The position numbers and the translations under genes are program-made. The notes under the pieces are model-generated. The model was not told the DNA's origin. It ran no database searches and was given only the letters and a program-made list of their open reading frames with translations. From Rubrivivax sp. (GTDB taxonomy: Bacteria > Pseudomonadota > Gammaproteobacteria > Burkholderiales > Burkholderiaceae_C): a stretch of DNA of 49,140 nt. Shown here piece after piece: positions 1 through 7,087 of this stretch. Each line of letters opens with the position of its first letter. The first letter of the stretch is position 1. The stretch spans positions 1 through 49,140 of the forward strand of contig JAJTDM010000021.1 in NCBI GenBank assembly GCA_021300575.1, in the 5' to 3' direction.

Positions 1-354
1 CAGCATCGACCCAGGCGACGGAACCACCTGGCGGGTCGGGTTCGCGCTGCTGCGACCAGTGGTCGACGTCTGAGACGAAACCCTCGTCAAGAGGGTGTTC
101 AGGCCACGCTTACGGCGCAGGAGGGCGGGCAGCAGTTTGTCGGCCAGCGTGTCCTGCAAGCGCCCGAAGCGCGCGACGAAAGCATCCACCCGCTCGGCAA
201 GTTCTGGAGTCAGCGGCAGGGTTCGCGCTCGTTCAGCGTCAAAGACCTGACCAAACAGGCGCCCGTCCGTCTGCGCCAGGTACTCGGCTTCCCGGCGCAC
301 CACGCGAGCCAAGGCCCAGAGGCGGTCCAGCTCTCCAGGCTCGGCCACCCTCAC
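1..354 (-). CDS. HEPN/HI0074-like partner of the nucleotidyltransferase (partial or damaged)
   Basis: The frame starts at GTG 354-352, overlapping the TGA of the nucleotidyltransferase gene as GTGA, which is the usual coupled arrangement of MNT/HEPN pairs. About the first 80 codons are a helical, charged protein (V-R-V-A-E-P-G-E-L-D-R-L-W at the start, L-L-P-A-L-L-R near codon 80), as expected for a HEPN-type partner. After that the sequence becomes Ser/Thr/Arg-rich with no recognisable HEPN character, and no R-X4-6-H motif is seen in the 118 visible codons. A plus-strand partial gene and hairpin lie over this stretch. I infer that the 3' part was replaced by foreign sequence somewhere around bases 97-115. 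The family assignment rests mostly on the neighbour. Confidence 0.45.
   Translation of the reverse strand, partial: MRVAEPGELDRLWALARVVRREAEYLAQTDGRLFGQVFDAERARTLPLTPELAERVDAFVARFGRLQDTLADKLLPALLRRKRGLNTLLTRVSSQTSTTGRSSANPTRQVVPSPGSML
2..73 (+). CDS. 3' end of an unidentified gene (partial)
   Basis: Reading from base 2 gives 23 codons that look protein-like (S-I-D-P-G-D-G-T-T-W-R-V-G-F and so on) and end at TGA 71-73. A hairpin follows seven bases later. I do not recognise the family, and the rest of the gene is outside the window. The opposite strand is also open here as the tail of the HEPN-like frame, so only one of the two readings is likely to be real. The hairpin placement favours this one. 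Confidence 0.25.
   Translation, partial: SIDPGDGTTWRVGFALLRPVVDV
80..96 (+). terminator. Hairpin after the left-edge partial gene
   Basis: ACCCTC (80-85), loop GTCAA, GAGGGT (91-96), followed by GTT. It is a perfect 6-bp stem just after the TGA at 71-73, which fits a weak intrinsic terminator for a plus-strand gene. There is no long T-tract. Confidence 0.3.
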
Positions 355-650
355 AGCGGTACCCCCTGTGAAAGGGCGATGCGGTGTACCGGTTGCAGGG
401 GAGTGGACGGATCGACCAGCAGCACATCCACCTTGCGGCCGCCGAGCGCGCGCTCCAAGCGGGCGCCGAGCCGAAGCTCCAGCTCCAAGCGGCTTGGCAA
501 GACTTCCGGGCTCTGCACCAGCACATCCACGTCACCACCGCGCTGGGCGTCGTCGGTGCGGGAGCCAAACAGCAGGACGCGCGCCTCATCGCCCACGAGT
601 TCATGGGCAGCCTGGCGGATGACGGACTGGTGCTGTGGCGAAAGACGCAT
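351..650 (-). CDS. MNT-type minimal nucleotidyltransferase
   Basis: A 99-residue minimal nucleotidyltransferase of the polymerase-beta fold. Around residues 29-42 it shows G-S-R followed by G-G-D-V-D-V, the GS(X10)DXD signature that holds the two metal-binding aspartates. In MNT/HEPN systems this protein is the antitoxin that AMPylates or otherwise restrains the HEPN RNase partner. Here the partner frame follows with a GTGA overlap. The ATG at 650-648 has no Shine-Dalgarno sequence, but TATACT lies at 665-660 on the same strand, so the message may be leaderless. A longer open frame extends upstream but lies antisense to the RlmN-like gene and was not accepted. Whether the pair is still active is doubtful because the partner seems damaged. 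Confidence 0.75.
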   Translation of the reverse strand: MRLSPQHQSVIRQAAHELVGDEARVLLFGSRTDDAQRGGDVDVLVQSPEVLPSRLELELRLGARLERALGGRKVDVLLVDPSTPLQPVHRIALSQGVPL

Positions 651-659
651 GGTCGACAA

Positions 660-665
660 AGTATA
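660..665 (-). promoter_or_regulatory. -10 box of the nucleotidyltransferase gene
   Basis: TATACT on the minus strand (5 of 6 matches to TATAAT). Its expected start site falls only a few bases before the ATG at 650. No convincing -35 box was found. Confidence 0.35.
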
Positions 666-687
666 GGCAGGCGCCCACGCGAGGAAA

Positions 688-1791
688 ATGCGAAGACGCG
701 ACACCCCGAACATGCAACCCGTCACCCTGTTACCTCTCGCCGACCTTGCCGCCGTGCGCACCCAACTGCGCGCGCTGGGCGCGGGGCCGAAGCATGAGGC
801 GCACCTGTTGCGCAGCTGGGCGCAGGCCCTGCCGGCGGAGCGGCCCCGTCGGCGGATGGCGACGTTCCTCCCCAAGGCCCTCCAGGAAAACTGGCCCGAG
901 ATGGCTAAGGGCCTGGCCGGCCTGGCGCGGCTGAAATCGCGCCACCCTGCTGCCGATGGCTCCGAGCGGCTGTTGGTAGCGCTGCATGACGGGCAGACGG
1001 TGGAGACGGTGCTGTTGCCGCGCGGCGGGCTGTGCGTGTCCACCCAGGTGGGCTGCGCGGTGGGCTGCCGCTTCTGCATGACCGGCACCGAGGGCCTGCT
1101 GCGGCAACTGGGCAGCGCCGAGATCGTGGCGCAGGTGGCGCTGGCGCGCTCGCTGCGCGCCGTGACCAAGGTGGTGTTAATGGGGATGGGCGAGCCCTCG
1201 CACAACCTGGAAGCGGTGCTGCAGGCCATCGAGTTGCTGGGCACGGCAGGCGGCATCGGCCACAAGAACCTGGTGTTCTCCACCGTGGGCGATGAGCGGG
1301 CCTTTGCGGCGCTGACACAAGGCCGCGTCAAGCCCGCGCTGGCGCTGTCGCTGCACAGCACCAAGGGGGAGCTGCGTGAGCACCTGCTGCCGCGCGCGCC
1401 GCGCATCGCACCTGCCGCGCTGGTACAGGCCGCGGACGACTACGCACGCGTGAGCGGCTACCCCGTGCAGGTGCAGTGGACGCTGCTGGCCGGCGTGAAC
1501 GACGGCGACGACGAGGTGGCCGGGATCGTGGCGCTGCTCAAGGGCCGGCGGATGATGATGAACCTCATCCTCTACAACGTCGTGGACGGCCTGCCCTACC
1601 AGCGGCCGGCCATCGAGCGCGCCGCCGAGATGGCGCGTGCGCTCAACCGCGAGGGGGTGCTGACGCGCCTGCGCCACTCCGCCGGGCAGGACGTGGAGGG
1701 CGGCTGCGGCCAGCTGCGGGCTCGGGAGTCGGTGAAGCCGGTGCGGGTGGTACGCGCAAGGCCGCCGGCGCCTGTCCCGGAAGGCGCGTGA
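688..1791 (+). CDS. RlmN-family radical SAM RNA methyltransferase (paralogue)
   Basis: The 367-residue protein belongs to the RlmN/Cfr family, which uses a [4Fe-4S] cluster and S-adenosylmethionine to methylate C2 or C8 of adenosine in 23S rRNA or tRNA. The cluster cysteines are C123, C127 and C130 (C-A-V-G-C-R-F-C). The G-M-G-E-P motif follows, and the methyl-carrying cysteine is C340 in G-G-C-G-Q-L near the C-terminus. The ATG at 688 is preceded by GAGG at 681-684. An ATG at 712 is possible but has no ribosome binding site. The gene stands alone, not beside ndk/hisS where the housekeeping rlmN usually lies in related bacteria. I therefore take it as a paralogue whose RNA target is not known. 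It converges on the carboxylase gene with a 4-bp gap. Confidence 0.85.
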   Translation: MRRRDTPNMQPVTLLPLADLAAVRTQLRALGAGPKHEAHLLRSWAQALPAERPRRRMATFLPKALQENWPEMAKGLAGLARLKSRHPAADGSERLLVALHDGQTVETVLLPRGGLCVSTQVGCAVGCRFCMTGTEGLLRQLGSAEIVAQVALARSLRAVTKVVLMGMGEPSHNLEAVLQAIELLGTAGGIGHKNLVFSTVGDERAFAALTQGRVKPALALSLHSTKGELREHLLPRAPRIAPAALVQAADDYARVSGYPVQVQWTLLAGVNDGDDEVAGIVALLKGRRMMMNLILYNVVDGLPYQRPAIERAAEMARALNREGVLTRLRHSAGQDVEGGCGQLRARESVKPVRVVRARPPAPVPEGA

Positions 1792-1795
1792 AGCC

Positions 1796-3697
1796 TCATC
1801 CCGCCACCGCCAACTGACGCAGCAGCCAGTCCCGCGTCTCGGCGGGGTCGATGACGTCGTCAATTTCCAGATGGCTGGCCATGTTCAGCGCTTGCCCGCG
1901 CTGCACGGCCTCACTCAGCAACCGCTGGAACAGGGCCTCACGCTGCGGCCCTTCCGGCTGCGCCTGCAGTTCCTTGCGAAAGCCCAGACGCACCGCCCCT
2001 TCCAGGCCCATGGGCCCGAACTCCGCCGCCGGCCAGGCGCAGGTGGCGTGCGGCCTGTGGAAGTGTCCACCAGCCAGTGCCATGGCACCCAGGCCAAAAC
2101 CGCGGCGCAGCATCACGCTGAACAGGGGTACCCGCAGCCGGGCTGCCGCGACGAAGAGATCGCCCGCACGACGCGCCAGGCCCGTGCGTTCGCTGTCCGG
2201 GCCGACCATGATCCCCGGCGTGTCGACGAAGGTGATCACCGGCCAACCCTGGGCATCGGCCAGCCGCAGAAAGCGCACCAGCTTGTCGCAGGCCGGACCG
2301 TCCAGCGCGCCGCCCAGGTGGCGGCAATCGCTGGCCGCCAGGGACACGGGGCGCCCGCCCAGGCGAGCTACCGCCGTCATAACGCCCGGGCCGAAGCCCT
2401 GGCGCAATTCCAGCAGCGAGCCCTCGTCGCACACCGTCTGCAAGATGGGCCTCGGGTCGAAGGCGGTGTTGCGTTGTGCCGGCAAGGCCCGGCGCAAGGT
2501 GAGAGGGTCGCCCCCAGGCCCGGCCCTGGGTGACTCCGCCGAACAGTTCACGCCTGTCGAACCTCTTGCATCCGTCGCACGGGTCGCGTCCACGGCGCCC
2601 GGCGCCCCCGGAGCCCCCGCACCCGCCACCAACCCCAGCCAGCGCCGGGCCACGCCCACGGCGGCGGCCTCGTCCGGCACGCGCACGTCCACCACGCCGT
2701 TGGCCCAGTGCACGTCAACCGGACCCACCGCATCAGGCTCCACGCGCCCCAGGCCACCGCCTTCGATCATGGCCGGCCCGCCCAGGCCGATGCTGGCGCC
2801 CTCCACCGCGATGATCAGGTCGCAGCACCCGAGCAGCGCCGCATTGCCTGCGAAGCACCTCCCGGCCACGATGCCTACCAGCGGCACCTGGCCCGACAAC
2901 GCGGCCAGCGAGGCGAAGGTGGTGCAGTCCAGGCCGGCCACGCCCGGCCAGTCCACATCACCCGGCCGCCCGCCGCCGCCCTCGGCGAACAGCACCAGCG
3001 GCAGACGCGAGCGCCGCGCCACCTCCAGCAGGCGGTCGCTCTTGGCGTGGTTCCACACGCCCTGGGTGCCGGCGAGCACGGTGTAGTCGTAGGCCATCAC
3101 GGCACAAGGCCGGCCGTGGACCGTGCCCGTGCCGGTGATCAGGCCGTCGGCCGGGGTGTTGCGCTGCAGGTCCTCTTCCGTGCGGCGGCTGCGCTGCGCT
3201 GCCACCGCGAAGGCGCCGAACTCGCTGAAGCTGCCCGCGTCCAGCAGGTCGGCCACGTTCTCGCGCGCACTGCGCAAGCCGCCGGCGTGGCGCCGCGCGA
3301 TGGCCTCCGGCCGGGCGGCATCCTGCAGCAGCGCGCGGCGCTCCTGCAGACGGGCCAGGTCAGCTCGCAGGGGCTCCACCAGGTCGGGCGCCCGCGCAGT
3401 GCTGGCGGACTCGCCACCCGACATGCCCGGCACGGACGCCGCCGCCACGCGCCACTGCACCAGCACCGCGCCTTCTTCCACCACCTCGCCCACGCTGCAC
3501 AGCACGTGCAGGATCTCGGCGTCACAGGGACAAGCCAGGGGCACTTCCATCTTCATGGACTCCAGCGCCAGCACCACCTGCCCGGCACGGCAGACCTGTC
3601 CCGCCAGCGCGTCCATGGCCACAACGGTGCCACGCACTGGCGCGCGCAGGTCCTGCCAGGTGCTCCGCGTCCCCAAGCCTGCTCCCGTTCCGTCCAT
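1796..3697 (-). CDS. Biotinyl-domain/carboxyltransferase fusion of an acyl-CoA carboxylase
   Basis: A 633-residue fusion. Residues about 15-80 are a biotinyl carrier domain with the biotinylation motif E-S-M-K-M at K49. The rest is a carboxyltransferase of the AccD/PccB type, with N-terminal (about 110-330) and C-terminal (about 400-620) crotonase-fold halves joined by an Ala/Pro/Gly-rich linker. Such a subunit moves CO2 from biotin to an acyl-CoA. It needs a separate biotin carboxylase, and none lies in this window. I chose the ATG at 3697 because AGGAG stands 8 bases upstream; an in-frame start 18 bases earlier lacks this. The gene follows dcp on the same strand with a 33-bp gap. The substrate (propionyl-, methylcrotonyl- or geranyl-CoA type) cannot be decided from what I see. 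Confidence 0.85.
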   Translation of the reverse strand: MDGTGAGLGTRSTWQDLRAPVRGTVVAMDALAGQVCRAGQVVLALESMKMEVPLACPCDAEILHVLCSVGEVVEEGAVLVQWRVAAASVPGMSGGESASTARAPDLVEPLRADLARLQERRALLQDAARPEAIARRHAGGLRSARENVADLLDAGSFSEFGAFAVAAQRSRRTEEDLQRNTPADGLITGTGTVHGRPCAVMAYDYTVLAGTQGVWNHAKSDRLLEVARRSRLPLVLFAEGGGGRPGDVDWPGVAGLDCTTFASLAALSGQVPLVGIVAGRCFAGNAALLGCCDLIIAVEGASIGLGGPAMIEGGGLGRVEPDAVGPVDVHWANGVVDVRVPDEAAAVGVARRWLGLVAGAGAPGAPGAVDATRATDARGSTGVNCSAESPRAGPGGDPLTLRRALPAQRNTAFDPRPILQTVCDEGSLLELRQGFGPGVMTAVARLGGRPVSLAASDCRHLGGALDGPACDKLVRFLRLADAQGWPVITFVDTPGIMVGPDSERTGLARRAGDLFVAAARLRVPLFSVMLRRGFGLGAMALAGGHFHRPHATCAWPAAEFGPMGLEGAVRLGFRKELQAQPEGPQREALFQRLLSEAVQRGQALNMASHLEIDDVIDPAETRDWLLRQLAVAG

Positions 3698-3730
3698 CAG
3701 CGAATCTCCTGGCAACCGCCGCAGGCCCCC

Positions 3731-5736
3731 TCAAGCGGCCTCGGCATCCGGGATCAAACCCTTCTTCCGCAGCATGGGCTCCACCCGCGCCGCACGTCCC
3801 CGGAAGGCGGCAAACGCCTCGCGCGGCTCCAGGCTGTTGCCGCTGCCGTAGATGAAGCGTTGCAACGCCTGCGCCACCTGCGCGTCGAAGGGGTCGCCCG
3901 CCTCGACGAAGGCGTCGAAGGCATCGGCGTCCAGCACCTCGGCCCACAGGTAGACGTAGTAGCCGGCCGCATAGCCCGAGCTGGAAAACAGGTGCTGGAA
4001 GTGCACCAGCCGGTGGTTCAGGCCCACGCCGTGCGGCAGACCCAGGCGCTGCAGCTCCTGCGCCTCGAAGGCGCACAGGTCGGCTGGCGGCTCGTCGTCG
4101 GTGAGCGCGTGCACGGCCATGTCCACCAGCGCGCTAGCGGTGTAGCGCACGGTCTCATAGCCCTGGTTGAAGCGCCGCGCGCGCTGGATGCGCTCGAGCA
4201 ACTCGTCAGGAATGGGCTCGTCGGTCTGCCAGTGGCGGGCATGCTGCTTGAGCACCGCGGGCTCGCTCGTCCAGTGCTCGAACATCTGCGAGGGCAGCTC
4301 GACGAAGTCGCGCAGCACCTGCGTGCCCGACAGGCGCTCGTAGGTCACGTTGCTCAGCAGGCCGTGCAGGCCGTGGCCGAACTCGTGGAACAGCGTGCGC
4401 ACGTCGTCCATGGACAGCAGCGTGGGCGCCCCCGGCGCGCCCTTGGCGAAGTTGTTGTTGTTGAGGATGACCGGGATCTCGGCCGCACCATCCTGCACCG
4501 TCAGCGCCACACTCTGCGGCACGTTGCGGTTCTGCCAGCGCAGCGAGCTCATCCAGGCGCCGCTGCGCTTGGTGGGCCGGGCGAAGTTGTCCTGCAGGAA
4601 GATGCCGCACACCTGGCCGGCAGCGTTGCGCGCCTCGTAGGCCTTGACGTCGGGGTGGTAGACGGGCAGGTCGGGCCGGTGCGTGAACTGCAGGCCGAAC
4701 AGGCGCCCGGCGCAGTCGAAGGCGGCCTGCACCATGCGGTCCAGGCGGAAGTAGGGCTTGACCTCGGCGTCATCCACCGCGTAGCGCGCCACGCGCACCT
4801 TCTCGGCCCAGACGCGCCAGTCCCAAGGTTCGATCACGGCGTCCGCGCGCTGCCCGGCGTCCACCATGGCCGCGCGCAGCATCTGCCGCTCGCGCTCCAC
4901 CGCGGCCAGCGCGCGGGGCCACACCTCGTCCAGCAACTGCTTGACCGCCTGCCGCGTGCCGGCCATGCGGTCCACCAGCGCGTAGTCGGCATAGCTGGCG
5001 TAGCCGTGCAGCCGGGCCTGCTCGCCGCGCAGCTTGAGGATGGCGCGGGCCACCTCGCGGTTGTCGTGCTCGCCCGGGTGCTCGCCACGGCTGGTCCAGG
5101 CGCGCCAGGCTTGTTCACGCAGGTCGCGCCGCGTGGAGAAAGTGAGAAAGGGCACGATCAGCGAGCGGCTGAGCGTGATGACATGGGCCTGCGCATCGTC
5201 CTGCAGGCCCCGGTCCACGGCTGCCTGGCGCGCGGCGTCACGCACAAAGCCCGGCAGGCCTGTCAATTCGTCCTCGGTGCGCAGCACCAGCTGGTACGAG
5301 GCTTCGTCGTGCAGCACATTCTGGCCAAAGAGGGTGGTCAGGCGCGCCAGTTCCTCCATCACGGCGGCGTAGCGGGCCTGGTCCGCACCCTGCAGCCGCG
5401 CGCCAGAACTGACGAAGTCGAAGTGGATGCGCTCCAGCAGGCGCAGTTGCTCGGGCGTCAGGCCCAGCGTGGTGCGGGCCTCGTGCAAGGTGTCGATGCG
5501 GGCGAACAGTGCCGCGTTCATGTAGACGCTGTTGGCGTGCGCGGCCAGCGGGCCGGCCATCTCGCGCTGCACGGCCTGCAGGGCGGGTGAGGTCTCGGAG
5601 GCGGTGAGGTTGTAGAACACGGACTCGATGCGTCCCAGCGGCCTTCCGGCGCGGTCAAAGGCGGCAGGCGGTGGGGGGTGTCCCAGGACTGGAGCAGGGG
5701 GTTGGCAGAAGCCGATAGGAGAATGGGCTTGGTCAT
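3731..5736 (-). CDS. dcp: Peptidyl-dipeptidase Dcp (M3 family), 5' end out of frame
   Basis: A zinc metallopeptidase of family M3 that removes C-terminal dipeptides in the cytoplasm. The body carries H-E-F-G-H-G-L-H, with the downstream F-V-E-L-P-S-Q conserved in Dcp, and ends in the usual P-M-L-R-K-K-G-L-I. The natural start is ATG 5736 (M-T-K-P-I-L-L-S-A-S-A-N-P-L-L). After about 26 codons this frame leaves the family and stops at 5518, a 72-residue product. The family sequence resumes in another frame from F-D-R-A-G-R-P-L-G-R. Compared with E. coli Dcp (681 residues), about 40 residues are missing between the two parts. The junction lies at 5651-5672. The body could be made from an internal or out-of-register start (the frame is open to 5791), or the gene may be a pseudogene. 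A sequencing error alone would not explain the missing residues. Confidence 0.75.
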
Positions 5737-5824
5737 GGGGTGAGGCGATGAAACATTTTGGGCACCAAGAGGGGCCGCAACATGATGCCACTGCGAAGGC
5801 ACACGGCCTGATTTAACGAGAGGC

Positions 5825-5834
5825 GATATATCAT
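5825..5834 (+). promoter_or_regulatory. higBA -10 box and possible HigA operator
   Basis: The palindrome GATATATC (5825-5832) overlaps a -10-like TATCAT (5829-5834) seven bases before the GTG of higB. HigA-type antitoxins bind palindromes over their own promoter, so this is a fair operator candidate. No clear -35 box was found. Confidence 0.35.
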
Positions 5835-5840
5835 CAACTC

Positions 5841-6119
5841 GTGATTCGTTCGTTCAAGTGCCGTGCCACCTGCGACCTTTTCGCCGGCAAGCCGGTTCCG
5901 CGGTTTGCCAACATCCGCACCGTGGCAGAGCGCAAGTTGGCGATGGTGCATCGGGCCGCTTGCCTTGACGATCTGCGAATCCCACCCAACAACCGGCTCG
6001 AGGCATTGCGAGGCGAGCGCAAGGGGCAATGCAGCATCCGCATCAACGATCAATGGCGCATCTGCTTCCGCTTCGACAACGACGGTGCGAGCGAGGTGGA
6101 GATCGTCGATTACCACTGA
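5841..6119 (+). CDS. higB: HigB-family toxin (RelE/ParE-like mRNA interferase)
   Basis: A 92-residue protein with the HigB layout: M-I-R-S-F-K-C-R at the start, the R-F-A-N-I-R and A-E-R-K-L segments, then the core S-I-R-I-N-D-Q-W-R-I-C-F and the C-terminal V-E-I-V-D-Y-H. HigB toxins bind the ribosome and cut mRNA during translation. The GTG at 5841 matches the family N-terminus. It has no Shine-Dalgarno sequence, and a -10-like box lies seven bases upstream, so a leaderless message is possible. The toxin gene comes before the antitoxin gene, the typical order for higBA, with a 22-bp gap. Confidence 0.92.
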   Translation: MIRSFKCRATCDLFAGKPVPRFANIRTVAERKLAMVHRAACLDDLRIPPNNRLEALRGERKGQCSIRINDQWRICFRFDNDGASEVEIVDYH

Positions 6120-6141
6120 CCACGGCAAGAGGAGGCCATCC

Positions 6142-6456
6142 ATGAGTGACGTCATCAACGGCATGCGACCCATCCACCCTGGCGAGATCCTGCGCGAGGA
6201 GTTTGTTGTTCCCATGGGACTGACGGCGCACGCGCTGGCCGCCGCACTGCAGGTGTCCGCGCCTCGTATCAACGACATCGTGCGTGAGCGCCGTGCGGTG
6301 ACGGCTGACACCGCCTTGCGGCTGGCCAAGTTCTTTGGTACGAGCGCCGAGTTCTGGATGGGCCTTCAAGCCGACCACGACATGGCCCTGGCCCGGCGCG
6401 CCAGTGCCGATGCCATCGCCCGGATCCAGCGCTTCGAGCCCGTAACCGCGGCCTGA
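6142..6456 (+). CDS. higA: HigA-family antitoxin (XRE helix-turn-helix)
   Basis: A 104-residue protein with the HigA opening (M-R-P-I-H-P-G-E-I-L-R-E-E) and an XRE-type helix-turn-helix at about residues 25-75, followed by F-F-G-T-S-A-E-F-W-M-G-L-Q. It should neutralise HigB by direct binding and repress the operon, probably at the palindrome near 5825-5832. The ATG at 6142 has a strong ribosome binding site (AGAGGAGG, 6128-6135). That contrasts with the SD-less toxin start and would favour excess antitoxin. Confidence 0.93.
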   Translation: MSDVINGMRPIHPGEILREEFVVPMGLTAHALAAALQVSAPRINDIVRERRAVTADTALRLAKFFGTSAEFWMGLQADHDMALARRASADAIARIQRFEPVTAA

Positions 6457-6510
6457 CCTCGCGACAGGTCGACGGGCCATTCCCCCTACTTCCGGAAACG
6501 GACATCCCAC

Positions 6511-7071
6511 TTGGCCCTCAAAGCCACCATCTACAAAGCCCAGTTGCAAATCGCGGACATGGACCGCGCGCTGTACGCTGATCACGCGCTGACGCTGGCG
6601 CTGCACCCTTCAGAGACCGAAGAGCGGCTGCTGGTGCGCCTGCTGGCCTTCGCGCTGCGCGTGCCGCACGACACGGACCACGGCGCGCTGCAGTTTGCCA
6701 AGGGCCTGTCGGACGCCGACGAGCCTGACCTCTGGCAACACGACCTCACCGGTCAGTTGGTGCAGTGGATCGAGTTGGGGCAGCCGGACGAACGGCGGCT
6801 GGCCAAGGCCTGCGGCCGGGCCGAAAGCGTGACCCTCTACACCTACGGGCCATCAGTGCCCATCTGGTGGGGCGGCATCGAGAACAAGCTCACCCGCCTG
6901 TCCAACCTGACGGTATGGCAGATCCCGGCGGACCAAGCCCAGGCCCTGGCCGCGATGGCTCAGCGATCGATGCAGTGGCAGGTGACGGTGCAGGACGGCA
7001 GCATCTGGGTCAGCGACGGTCAGCAATCGGTGGAACTCTCGCCACAGGCGCTGAAGACGGCCACGCGCTGA
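6511..7071 (+). CDS. yaeQ: YaeQ family protein
   Basis: A 186-residue YaeQ-family protein, recognised by its opening (M-A-L-K-A-T-I-Y-K-A), by E-R-L-L-V-R-L-L-A-F-A and by the L-Y-T-Y-G-P-S-V-P-I-W-W motif. YaeQ has a PD-(D/E)XK nuclease-like fold. Its role is uncertain; it was once proposed as a functional substitute of RfaH. The start is TTG at 6511, which fits the family N-terminus. It lies 54 bp after higA and 16 bp before the prolyl oligopeptidase gene. Confidence 0.9.
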   Translation: MALKATIYKAQLQIADMDRALYADHALTLALHPSETEERLLVRLLAFALRVPHDTDHGALQFAKGLSDADEPDLWQHDLTGQLVQWIELGQPDERRLAKACGRAESVTLYTYGPSVPIWWGGIENKLTRLSNLTVWQIPADQAQALAAMAQRSMQWQVTVQDGSIWVSDGQQSVELSPQALKTATR

Positions 7072-7087
7072 GGAAGCCAAGGACCCG

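Noticed and set aside
651..1406. Upstream extension of the nucleotidyltransferase frame
   Set aside because: It is antisense to the RlmN-like gene; the family N-terminus matches the ATG at 650.
2708..5590. Plus-strand open frame of 960 codons
   Set aside because: It lies antisense to the carboxylase and dcp genes, which have clear family motifs. Its product is His/Gln/Arg-rich and fits no family.
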